Shown one piece after another: positions 26,208 to 33,694 of a stretch of 64,000 bases of DNA. The first letter of the stretch is position 1. Each line of letters opens with the position of its first letter. The translations under genes were made by a program, and so were the position numbers. The notes beneath the pieces are model-generated. The model saw only the letters and a program-made list of their open reading frames with translations. It was not told the origin of the DNA and made no database searches. The stretch is taken from NCBI RefSeq assembly GCF_014699005.1, contig NZ_JACWZY010000014.1, positions 118,241 through 182,240 of the forward strand. The letters run 5' to 3'. The stretch is from Spirosoma profusum. Lineage in GTDB: Bacteria; Bacteroidota; Bacteroidia; Cytophagales; Spirosomataceae.

Positions 26208-26924
26208 ATGAACGTATTAGTAATTGGCGATGGACATACCTACGGCTATGGGTTACCAGGCGGTAAATTAAGCTATATAGGTCATTTTATTCGACAAATC
26301 AAACGGTCGGGGCAAGCCGTGTCTGTGGAAGCCTATGCGTTTCATAGCATGATGCAGGGGCTGTCAACACTAAAAAAACTACCATTGGAGCAGTATGACC
26401 TAATTATACTTCAACTCGATGTTGCGATCATTCAACCGATAAATCCAGTACGTAAGCACAAAGATAATCAGCCATTACTGCCTTATCTGCCCGAAGTCGG
26501 CTTTAAAAATGAGCGTATGCCGTTCGTCAGTCGGCTTAAAACTAGCTTAGGCTTACTGCTGACATCGGTATTGCCAATTCGTTCACGTACCTATTTCGGC
26601 GCATTGTTAAAGCAGATACGACCTTATCGGCATAAAGTTCTGTTACTGACTCCCTTCCCGAACCAACATCCGCTGGAACAGTGGTTGAGCCAACGCAGCG
26701 GCAACATCATGTTGTCACTTGCGGAAAAACAGTTAGTAAGCATTTTTGAAACTAACTCGGTTATTGGGGCCAGCGACGAATATTTTCTACCTGATGATTC
26801 GAAGCATCTTAGCGCCGTAAGTCATGAACTGCTTGGTCGTTCGTTGTTCGATTTTTACGAATCAGCACCCACCATCGTTACCGTTCAGACTGTTCGTCGG
26901 GGCGACAAGTGGTTTGATGTATGA
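26208..26924 (+). CDS. SGNH/GDSL-hydrolase-like protein with degenerate active site
   Basis: 238 residues, no signal peptide. The N-terminus MNVLVIGDGHTYGYG aligns with block I of SGNH hydrolases (GDSxTxGxG), but the nucleophile serine position is Gly. The block III G-x-N-D is not visible; an IILQLDVAII strand is in its place. The C-terminal block V survives as DDSKHLS (Asp and His of the triad). The fold prediction is therefore fair, but the usual esterase chemistry is doubtful. It is a lone gene whose stop codon (26922-26924) lies at the edge of a palindromic repeat. It has fewer TACGT sites (3) than core genes of similar size. Confidence 0.6.
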   Translation: MNVLVIGDGHTYGYGLPGGKLSYIGHFIRQIKRSGQAVSVEAYAFHSMMQGLSTLKKLPLEQYDLIILQLDVAIIQPINPVRKHKDNQPLLPYLPEVGFKNERMPFVSRLKTSLGLLLTSVLPIRSRTYFGALLKQIRPYRHKVLLLTPFPNQHPLEQWLSQRSGNIMLSLAEKQLVSIFETNSVIGASDEYFLPDDSKHLSAVSHELLGRSLFDFYESAPTIVTVQTVRRGDKWFDV

Positions 26925-26985
26925 TGAGTGATGAACGATGAGGGATAAACGGCGGACCGTTTATCCCTCATCGTTCATCACTCAT
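26924..26985. repeat. 29-bp perfect inverted repeat, family F
   Basis: Arms 26924-26952 and 26957-26985 around a 4-nt centre, core GATGAACGATGAGGGATAAAC. It separates converging genes, and both stop codons (TGA at 26922-26924 and minus-strand TGA at 26982-26984) come from its GTATGA ends. Related copies are at 45613 and 3187. Confidence 0.88.
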
Positions 26986-27485
26986 ACAGCTTTAGCTGTA
27001 GGTTTGGCGTGCTCGGGTTTCAGCACCACTACGTCACGCACGGTGCCTCCACCGTTAATTTTCTCAACCATTTTGTCCAGCAAAGGCGTCGCCCAATCAG
27101 GAATGTATTTGTCGGTGGTTTGAATGAGCACTTTGGGGAAATCATAAAGTGCCCGGCCAAGACCGAACTGAACGGCTGCCCTTTTCATGGCGTCGCTGAT
27201 ACCGCCTTTAACGGGTTCAACGCTCGTTCGGCTGGCTCCATCCGTTTTTCGGACAACTTCACCACCGGGCAGCACGGCCGTAATGGTGCACAAAAATCCA
27301 CCTTCAATTTCCTTAATTTCGTTTTGCCAGCCGGCCCAGCCAAACTGTTCGTCGAAACGTTGCATCACGCATCGGTTGGTGATGTACGGCACCACAATAA
27401 TCTTCTGACCATCTTTGGTCTGGCTCTGCACGCGCCATTCAATCTCCTGTACGGTGAGCGGGGCGGTTAATACGTTTAATTCCAT
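26982..27485 (-). CDS. Rad52/Rad22-family single-strand annealing protein
   Basis: 167 residues. The Rad52-type core is visible: VVPYITNRCVMQRFDEQFGWAGW, the glycine-rich VLPGGEVVRKTDGASRT strand pair and the diagnostic GISDAMKRAAVQFGLGRALYDFP helix. Such proteins form rings that anneal complementary single strands and promote recombination. Family members are common in phages, but nothing phage-like surrounds this one. In the minus direction it is the fourth gene after mutS, with a broken nucleotidyltransferase and a small coiled-coil gene between. TACGT motif density here is at background, unlike flanking core genes, which suggests later acquisition. The last codon and stop come from a palindrome. 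Confidence 0.85.
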   Translation of the reverse strand: MELNVLTAPLTVQEIEWRVQSQTKDGQKIIVVPYITNRCVMQRFDEQFGWAGWQNEIKEIEGGFLCTITAVLPGGEVVRKTDGASRTSVEPVKGGISDAMKRAAVQFGLGRALYDFPKVLIQTTDKYIPDWATPLLDKMVEKINGGGTVRDVVVLKPEHAKPTAKAV

Positions 27486-27553
27486 TTAAGTTGTTGTTTA
27501 CTAATGGTTATTTCAGTAAAGAGTTTGTTCTCATCAGCAAATGCTACTCTTTT

Positions 27554-27772
27554 TCAAGCCGCAGCCTGCCAGCGCATTTCGGTCACCTGCGATAATAAGG
27601 ATCGAAGCTCATCAGTCAGTCGATTTTTTACTTCCTGAAATTGCTCGATCATAAATGTATTTGGTTCATAAGCTCCTTGGTGACGACGAATGGCTTCATT
27701 CATCTGTTTGACCTGTTCAAGAGTATGGAAAAGCTGGATTTCCAGTTCATCATTAATTTCCATAAGCAACAT
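27554..27772 (-). CDS. Small coiled-coil protein of unknown function
   Basis: 72 residues (or 69 from the second ATG). It is almost entirely helical and charged: LEIQLFHTLEQVKQMNEAIRR, then a short linker with Pro, then MIEQFQEVKNRLTDELRSLLSQV. Heptad-like spacing of Leu and Val suggests an antiparallel hairpin or dimer. Its ATG directly follows the TAA of the broken nucleotidyltransferase (0 nt between), and the Rad52 gene starts 68 nt later, so the three form an operon. I do not recognise the family. A helper role for the annealing protein is a guess from position. Confidence 0.6.
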   Translation of the reverse strand: MLLMEINDELEIQLFHTLEQVKQMNEAIRRHQGAYEPNTFMIEQFQEVKNRLTDELRSLLSQVTEMRWQAAA

Positions 27773-28206
27773 TTAGTTCAAGGATTCCTTTTGGTGTTTT
27801 CGGCGATCGGTTCGAAGAAAGTGATACCAAGTTAATTCATCAGACCGACCTATTTCATACTTCCGATGGTCTGGTGGGTATATCTCGACAAAATAACAAT
27901 CGACTCTGCCTACCCATTCTTTTTCAATTGTTTTAACTCATTTTCGACATGAGAAAAATGCGTGTGTAGAATGAACACGATTACGTCAATATCACCCGGT
28001 TTTTTCAAATTACTGACGAAACTGCCGCCAATCCACTGTCTATGAGCTACTGGCAAATGATTACGAAATACCTCTGTAAAAAGCGCATAATCACTCAATA
28101 AACTTTGACGCCATCTATTACCACCGAATGTTTGCACAACCGTTTCCCATTCAACCGAAACAATATCATAGGGTAACAAATAACCATTATTGTCAAAAGT
28201 AAGTAA
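27773..28206 (-). pseudogene. Frameshifted nucleotidyltransferase (DUF6932-like)
   Basis: Two frames together make one protein. The first (from about 28206, through a possible TTG start at 28179, to a stop at 27910) contains LLPYDIVSVEWE, a WIGGSFVSN motif and GDIDVIVF, the G-S...D-x-D of the nucleotidyltransferase fold. The second frame (about 27915 to TAA at 27773) continues with VDCYFVEIYPPDHRKYEIG and SDELTWYHFLRTDRR, the type of tail seen in DUF6932-like proteins. A net one-base loss near 27912-27925, in an A-rich run, would explain the break; a sequencing error there is possible. No ATG start exists; the 5' end abuts the mutS stop at 28218. The stop abuts the next ATG exactly. Confidence 0.75.
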
Positions 28207-28217
28207 CCGCTTTTCCT

Positions 28218-30863
28218 TTACTCCACCAGCTTCAGTAGTTCATTCAGCTTCAGTAAAGCTTCAATGGGTGTCAGGCGGTTTACGTCGATGGTGCGTAGTT
28301 TTTCTTTGATGGCTTCGGATTTGGGGTCGCCCGATTCGATGATACGTAGCGCCAGTTCACGTTCCTGTGGAACAGCTTCCCTGATACGTTCCTTGTTGTT
28401 TTCGCGGCCGTGCGACGATTCTAACTGTTTTAAAATCTCGGTGGCCCGATTCACAATCTGGGCGGGCATTCCGGCCATTTGTGCTACGTGTATCCCAAAA
28501 CTATGCTCCGAGCCTCCTTCTTTCAGCTTACGTAAGAAAATTACTTTGTTGCCTAACTCTTTTACCGCTACGTTGAAATTCTTGATACGTTGGTTATCAC
28601 TCGCCAGGTCGTTCAGTTCGTGGTAGTGCGTAGCAAACAGCGTTTTGGGGCGACAATCGGTTTTATTGTGCAGGTATTCAGTAATCGCCCAGGCAATCGA
28701 CACGCCATCATACGTACTCGTTCCCCGACCAATTTCGTCCATCAGCACCAGACTACGTTCGCTGAGGTTGTTCAGAATACTGGCCGTTTCGGTCATCTCG
28801 ACCATGAACGTACTTTCGCCCCGCGATAGGTTATCACTAGCTCCCACCCGCGTAAAAATCTTATCGACAATCCCGATTTCAGCCAACGTAGCAGGTACAA
28901 AACTGCCCGCCTGCGCCATCAGTACAATAAGTGCCGTCTGACGTAGCAGAGCCGATTTACCAGCCATGTTCGGACCAGTAATGATGATAATTTGCTGGGT
29001 TTCGTCGTCCAGAAAAATATCGTTGGGAATGTATGGTTCGCCCGGGGGCAATTGTTGCTCAATAACCGGATGGCGTCCATCTTTGATCGTCAACGCTTTG
29101 CTTTCGTTGATCTGCGGACGAACGTATTTATTTTTAACAGCAATCCGCGCAAACGATGCCAGTACGTCGAGCACAGATAACACACGGGCATTTTGCTGAA
29201 TCGCTCCAACGTATTCACCGGCTGATATCACCATTTCGTTAAACATACGGGCCTCAATCTGAAAAATCTGCTCTTCCGCATTCAGTATTTTGTCCTCATA
29301 TTCTTTCAACTCGGGCGTAATGTAGCGTTCGGCGTTTACGAGCGTCTGCTTCCGAATCCAGTCGTCGGGCACCCGATTTTTGTGGGCGTGCGTCACTTCC
29401 AGATAGTAGCCAAACACTTTATTATAAGCCACTTTGAGCGAACTAATGCCGGTACGTTCCACCTCACGCTCCTGCAACTGAAGCAGATAATCTTTACCCG
29501 TATAAGCGATGGCCGTGAGCTCGTCCAGTTCAGGATTGATGCCGGATTTAATCATACCACCCTGATTCGAAAGCGTTGGCGGATCTTCGCGCAGTTCAGC
29601 TTCGATTCTGTCGAGCAGGAACGTAACGGGATTCAATTGGTCGGCGTATTTTTTGAGCGAAGGCGACTCTTGCTGACTCAAGGCAGTGATCAGTAATTCC
29701 TTGATCGGTAATACGTGTTGCAACGACCGTTTGAGCTGCAACAGCTCTCGAGGATTTATCCGACGAACCGCCACTTTCGACACCAATCGCTCCAGATCGC
29801 CGATTTGCCGTAAGTGATTCACTAACGTATCGGCCAGATCAATATCACCAGCGAGAAGCTCGACCATGTTCAGCCGTTCGTCGATCAGGGCCTTTTCCTT
29901 GAGCGGAAGGCTCAGCCATTTACGTAGCAGCCGCGCACCCATCGGCGTAACTGTCTGATCCAGAATCTGAATAAGCGGTACGCCACCTTCCTGCTGGGCA
30001 GCTGTCAGTTCGAGATTGCGAATGGTGAAACGGTCGAGCCAGACGTAGCGATCTTCTTCAAGTCGGGTTACGCGGGTAATGTGCTGAAGGTCTTTGTGTT
30101 CAGTTTCGTTGAGGTAGTGTAGAATCACCCCGGCTGAAACAATACCGTCGGGCAACCCTTCAATACCAAACCCTTTCAGCGACGTGGTCTGAAAATGCTG
30201 TTTCAGGAAATTGTAGCCAAAATCGTAGGTGAAGGCCCAGTCTTCAAGGGTATAGGTATGAAACTTATCACCGAACAGAACGCCGAACTCAGCCCTGTTA
30301 CGTTTGCAGTACAAAACCTCCGATGGATTGAAACTTTGCAACAGTTTATCGACATAAGCCGAATTACCCTGCGAAGCCAGAAATTCGCCCGTCGAAATAT
30401 CCAGAAATGATACACCAAACTGATCCTCGCCTTTACCGAAATGTACGGCGGCAAGATAGTTGTTACGTCTGGTATCCAGTACGTTGTCGTTGAATGACAC
30501 ACCGGGCGTCACCAATTCCGTTACGCCCCGACGCACAATCCCTTTGGCAAGAGCAGGGTCTTCCAATTGATCGCAGATGGCTACGCGCTCGCCCGCCCGA
30601 ACGAGTTTGGGGAGATGTGTATCGAGAGAGTGATGCGGAAAACCGGCCAGTTCTTCATTTGACCCGCCGTTGTTACGTTTGGTGAGCGTAATCCCCAGAA
30701 TTTTACTGGCTTTAACAGCATCTTCGCCGAACGTTTCATAAAAATCACCGACGCGAAAGAGCAGCAAAGCACCGGGATATTTGGCTTTTATCTGGTTATA
30801 CTGGCGATTAAGAGGAGTTTCGTTTTTCTTCGACTGAGGCTTTGCTGCGGTGGCGGTTTTCAC
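28218..30863 (-). CDS. mutS: DNA mismatch repair protein MutS
   Basis: 881 residues, full length. Domain I has the mismatch-reading FRVGDFYETFGEDA motif (Phe-x-Glu). The connector, lever and clamp domains follow. The ATPase has Walker A GPNMAGKSA (630-638), the ABC-type signature SRGESTFMVEM, Walker B VLMDEIGRGTSTYDG and the ATHYHEL switch. Walker A ends Ser-Ala rather than Ser-Thr, which I believe is usual in Bacteroidota. The C-terminal dimerisation helix is present. The gene begins a minus-strand cluster that continues with the broken nucleotidyltransferase, a coiled-coil gene and a Rad52-type gene. A good promoter lies just upstream (30889-30922). Confidence 0.97.
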   Translation of the reverse strand: MKTATAAKPQSKKNETPLNRQYNQIKAKYPGALLLFRVGDFYETFGEDAVKASKILGITLTKRNNGGSNEELAGFPHHSLDTHLPKLVRAGERVAICDQLEDPALAKGIVRRGVTELVTPGVSFNDNVLDTRRNNYLAAVHFGKGEDQFGVSFLDISTGEFLASQGNSAYVDKLLQSFNPSEVLYCKRNRAEFGVLFGDKFHTYTLEDWAFTYDFGYNFLKQHFQTTSLKGFGIEGLPDGIVSAGVILHYLNETEHKDLQHITRVTRLEEDRYVWLDRFTIRNLELTAAQQEGGVPLIQILDQTVTPMGARLLRKWLSLPLKEKALIDERLNMVELLAGDIDLADTLVNHLRQIGDLERLVSKVAVRRINPRELLQLKRSLQHVLPIKELLITALSQQESPSLKKYADQLNPVTFLLDRIEAELREDPPTLSNQGGMIKSGINPELDELTAIAYTGKDYLLQLQEREVERTGISSLKVAYNKVFGYYLEVTHAHKNRVPDDWIRKQTLVNAERYITPELKEYEDKILNAEEQIFQIEARMFNEMVISAGEYVGAIQQNARVLSVLDVLASFARIAVKNKYVRPQINESKALTIKDGRHPVIEQQLPPGEPYIPNDIFLDDETQQIIIITGPNMAGKSALLRQTALIVLMAQAGSFVPATLAEIGIVDKIFTRVGASDNLSRGESTFMVEMTETASILNNLSERSLVLMDEIGRGTSTYDGVSIAWAITEYLHNKTDCRPKTLFATHYHELNDLASDNQRIKNFNVAVKELGNKVIFLRKLKEGGSEHSFGIHVAQMAGMPAQIVNRATEILKQLESSHGRENNKERIREAVPQERELALRIIESGDPKSEAIKEKLRTIDVNRLTPIEALLKLNELLKLVE

Positions 30864-30888
30864 TGAATTTCGTTGGATTGTATTAAAA

Positions 30889-30922
30889 CAAAAATAGCAA
30901 AATTTACCGAGAAATTGGCCAA
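30889..30922 (-). promoter_or_regulatory. Bacteroidota-type promoter of mutS
   Basis: On the minus strand TTG (30922-30920), 23 nt, then TATTTTTG (30896-30889), matching the -33/-7 consensus TTG and TAnnTTTG. It ends 26 nt before the mutS ATG. The TTG is half of TTGGCCAA (30915-30922), whose other half could serve the divergent gene. Confidence 0.65.
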
Positions 30923-30973
30923 TTTTCGCCTTTATTGTTCGCTTTGTACACTTGAATAACCTCCCTTTCAGTC

Positions 30974-31525
30974 ATGACACAAACTGAGCCTGCATTCTCT
31001 GTAAAAGCGCAGTTCAACCCCATCATTCGAACGTACTTACTTCTCTACGTAGCATTTATTCTGCTAGTGACTGTAATTGGTATCGTATTAATACCCATCT
31101 GGTTACTAGGGGCGGGACAATGGTGGAGCAGCCACTATTTCCGTAACCTCGAATGCGAGTTAACAGACCGTTCGCTACGTTTCCAGAAAGGTATTCTTGT
31201 TCACGTCGAGAAAACGATTCCGCTCGAAAATATTCAGGATGTTACGTTTGTCGCGGGGCCGCTGTTACGTTATTTCGATTTGTGTATTCTGAAATTTGAA
31301 ACCGCCGGACAAAGCCCAAATCAGGCGCATAACATGGAACTGATTGGAATAATCGACGCGCAAAATTTCCGAAATCAGATTCTTGAACAACGTCAGAAAT
31401 TAATAGCTTCCCGAACGGGACAAAAACCTGCCGAAACAGACCAAATTCTTCTGGCCGAAATGCGTGATACGTTGCATGATATTCGGCAACTACTTCGTGA
31501 TAATCTCAAACAAACCAATGCGTAA
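30974..31525 (+). CDS. Membrane protein with bacterial PH domain (YdbS-like)
   Basis: 183 residues. Two closely spaced membrane segments (about 20-50) are followed by a bPH2 domain: NLECELTDRSLRFQKGILVHVEKTIPLENIQDV is the diagnostic stretch, here with LRYFDLCILKFETAG following. The last 45 residues form a charged helix (LLAEMRDTLHDIRQLLRD). This matches the DUF304/bPH2 proteins, which sit in the inner membrane; their function is poorly known. The stop codon overlaps the start of the next methyltransferase gene by 8 nt, so the two are translationally coupled. It is divergent from mutS. Confidence 0.82.
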   Translation: MTQTEPAFSVKAQFNPIIRTYLLLYVAFILLVTVIGIVLIPIWLLGAGQWWSSHYFRNLECELTDRSLRFQKGILVHVEKTIPLENIQDVTFVAGPLLRYFDLCILKFETAGQSPNQAHNMELIGIIDAQNFRNQILEQRQKLIASRTGQKPAETDQILLAEMRDTLHDIRQLLRDNLKQTNA

Positions 31526-32042
31526 ACTCTCCCTCGACGAACTCAACCGTTTATCTGTCGAAGACTTTAAAACCGCTAAAAAATTCCCGTACTGCCTCAT
31601 TCTGGACGATATACGTAGCTTGAATAACGTGGGATCGGTGTTTCGCACGGCTGATGCATTCCGGGCGCAGAAACTTTATTTGTGCGGCATTACCGGCCAG
31701 CCTCCTCACCGCGATATTACCAAAACTGCTCTCGGGGCAACCGAATCGGTCGATTGGGAATATGTTTCTGACGTAACGCAACTTGTTGGGCAATTACAGG
31801 CGGATGGATGGGTTATTGCAGCCGTTGAACAAGCTGAAGGCAGCGTGTTGCTAAATGATTTTGCCCCAGAATTAAACAAACCGTATGCTTTTGTGTTGGG
31901 TAACGAAGTGACAGGCGTACGGGATGAGGTTGTGCAACAGGCCAATCTGGTGCTTGAAGTACCTCAATTTGGTACGAAACACTCCTTGAATATTGCTGTA
32001 ACAACTGGCATCATTTGCTGGGATTTTCTCCAGAAAATGTAA
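31518..32042 (+). CDS. TrmH-family RNA methyltransferase, short form
   Basis: 174 residues from the ATG at 31518, which overlaps the preceding stop. Only the SPOUT domain is present, with no N-terminal substrate domain: DDIRSLNNVGSVFRTAD (motif 1), FVLGNEVTGV (motif 2) and VPQFGTKHSLNIAVTTGI (motif 3). In typical TrmH enzymes motif 3 carries Ser-Leu-Asn, present here. Size resembles TrmL-type tRNA enzymes acting at position 34, but the HSLN motif order is TrmH-like and the substrate is open. A 74-bp gap holding a possible promoter follows, then the histone-like gene. Confidence 0.87.
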   Translation: MRKLSLDELNRLSVEDFKTAKKFPYCLILDDIRSLNNVGSVFRTADAFRAQKLYLCGITGQPPHRDITKTALGATESVDWEYVSDVTQLVGQLQADGWVIAAVEQAEGSVLLNDFAPELNKPYAFVLGNEVTGVRDEVVQQANLVLEVPQFGTKHSLNIAVTTGIICWDFLQKM

Positions 32043-32063
32043 CAAAAACTTAATATTGGACTT

Positions 32064-32094
32064 TTGATTGTGCCAAAAAATCCGTATTTATTTG
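32064..32094 (+). promoter_or_regulatory. Possible promoter of the histone H1-like gene
   Basis: TTG (32064-32066), 20 nt, then TTTATTTG (32087-32094), one mismatch to TAnnTTTG, ending 22 nt before the ATG at 32117. The gene has its own terminator, which supports an independent transcript. Confidence 0.4.
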
Positions 32095-32116
32095 TAAATT
32101 TTTTCCTACCAATCCA

Positions 32117-32560
32117 ATGGCGAACAAAACCATAAAAACAAAACAAAAATCGCTGACTGCCGAAATCGTCAGTTCGATTGAAACCAAGCTAAGTGAAGCC
32201 GGTGAAGCCACCAAAAAAATGAAAAAATCTATCGAGAAATCGGCAGAGAAACTGGCGAAAAAATTGGCTAAACTCATGCACAGTGCTGAGAAAAAAGCAG
32301 CCAAGCCGGCCAAGAAAGTGAAGAAAGAAACGGCTAAGGCTAAGAAGAATCTGGCTAAAGCCGAAAAGAATGCAAAACGTACTGCTAACAAGGCAGTCGA
32401 CAAAGTAGCTGAGTCTGCAACGGATGCTGTAAAAGCAGCTCGCCCGACGCCGAAGCCAGCCGCTGCTGCAAAACCAGCTCCGAAAAAATCACCAGCTCCT
32501 AGAGCTAAAGCAACTGCAACCGCTACGCCTGCTCCAGCAGCCGCTTCCGAAAATGCTTAA
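32117..32560 (+). CDS. Histone H1-like DNA-binding protein
   Basis: 147 residues, almost all Lys, Ala, Glu, Thr and Pro. Residues 10-55 form an amphipathic helix with KLSEAGEATKKMKKSIEKSA. The middle is a run of KK/AKK repeats (EKKAAKPAKKVKKETAKAKK), and the tail is Ala/Pro/Lys-rich (RPTPKPAAAAKPAPKKS). The composition and length match the H1-like nucleoid proteins of Bacteroidota and chlamydial Hc1. It should bind DNA without sequence specificity. Low sequence complexity makes family assignment weak, but the bipartite layout is convincing. A strong terminator follows. Confidence 0.8.
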   Translation: MANKTIKTKQKSLTAEIVSSIETKLSEAGEATKKMKKSIEKSAEKLAKKLAKLMHSAEKKAAKPAKKVKKETAKAKKNLAKAEKNAKRTANKAVDKVAESATDAVKAARPTPKPAAAAKPAPKKSPAPRAKATATATPAPAAASENA

Positions 32561-32582
32561 TATACTAACTTTTTGTTGATCG

Positions 32583-32612
32583 AAAGAGCCTGCTAATTCA
32601 GGCTCTTTTTGC
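32583..32612 (+). terminator. Rho-independent terminator after the histone H1-like gene
   Basis: AAAGAGCCTG and CAGGCTCTTT pair around a 6-nt loop and run into TTTTTG. It lies 23 nt after the stop codon. Confidence 0.9.
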
Positions 32613-32734
32613 AATTACATAATATTTAATAGTTGTCATCATAACATTTATTTGCATTTACGTAATTTCTGCTTGTACCTAATTAATTAATTTAGCTTCT
32701 TTACCGTCCATAAATGACAGCCTAAGCCAGCATT

Positions 32735-33670
32735 ATGCTGCACCGTTCTACAGCCTATCGGATATTAGCGTGGGTACTTCTCGTTCTAGTAGGCACGGGG
32801 GGAATAGTATATTGGAAATGGGATGCGCTGGTTGATTTGGTTTCTACACTTTCTCCATCGGTACGTTGGCTTACCTTATTTGGTCTTGTCCTGGTCACGC
32901 AGATGATCATTGGCTACCTGGTCTGGTGGTTGTTACGTCGCCAGCCAGCGTCCGTTGTGCAGACGGAAGTCCTGAATTCGATTGTGCATGAGTTTCAGAC
33001 ACCCATCAGTGCCATCCGCATGTCGGCCGATATTCTGGATTCGCCCATTGCCCGCGACCAGCCGGAACGCACGCAGAAATATGTTCGTATTATTCGTGAG
33101 GAGACCGAACGACTTCAGCAGCAGGTCGAAACCATGCTTACACTGGCCCGCGCCGACCGTAATACGTTGGTAGTGAACCCCGAACCTATTCAACTGCACC
33201 ACCTGCTACGTTCCGTGGCCGAACGTCATGGCGATTATCTGAAACTGACACTTGCAGGAACTGATCCGCATCTCCTGGCTGATCGGCTTCACATCACCAA
33301 CGTATTTTACAATTTGCTGGATAATGCTATTAAATACAGTGTCGGCGAACCCGAAATTACCATCCAGACCACTACCAATCGGGATGGACTGACTATAGCT
33401 ATCAAAGACCGGGGAGTTGGGATTCCACCCAAACTGGTTTCACAAATTTTTCAGCCATTTTTCCGGGTACACGATCGCAATCAGCCCAGCGTCAAGGGTT
33501 TCGGATTAGGGCTTAGCTATGTGCAACGTATCATTCACGCCCATAAATGGTCCATCTGGGTCAAAAGCGAAGTCGGGAAAGGCAGTGAATTTATGATTCA
33601 AATTCCACCCTCCTCGCTCCTGCCTCCTACCAAAAGTAATCAGTCCCTTTCCAGTAAGACTGAGCAATAG
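32735..33670 (+). CDS. Sensor histidine kinase, orphan
   Basis: 311 residues. Two membrane helices (about 8-26 and 45-67) enclose a very short external loop, so ligand sensing outside the cell is unlikely. The HisKA box is IVHEFQTPISAI with phospho-acceptor His85. The HATPase domain has the N box NVFYNLLDNAIKYS, the G1 box DRGVGIP, an F box FQPFFRV and G2 GFGLGLSYVQRI. No response regulator lies beside it, so its partner is elsewhere. The gap before it (32613-32734) holds AT-rich sequence but no perfect promoter. Confidence 0.9.
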   Translation: MLHRSTAYRILAWVLLVLVGTGGIVYWKWDALVDLVSTLSPSVRWLTLFGLVLVTQMIIGYLVWWLLRRQPASVVQTEVLNSIVHEFQTPISAIRMSADILDSPIARDQPERTQKYVRIIREETERLQQQVETMLTLARADRNTLVVNPEPIQLHHLLRSVAERHGDYLKLTLAGTDPHLLADRLHITNVFYNLLDNAIKYSVGEPEITIQTTTNRDGLTIAIKDRGVGIPPKLVSQIFQPFFRVHDRNQPSVKGFGLGLSYVQRIIHAHKWSIWVKSEVGKGSEFMIQIPPSSLLPPTKSNQSLSSKTEQ

Positions 33671-33694
33671 TGCTCAATGCTACGTTACAATTGC

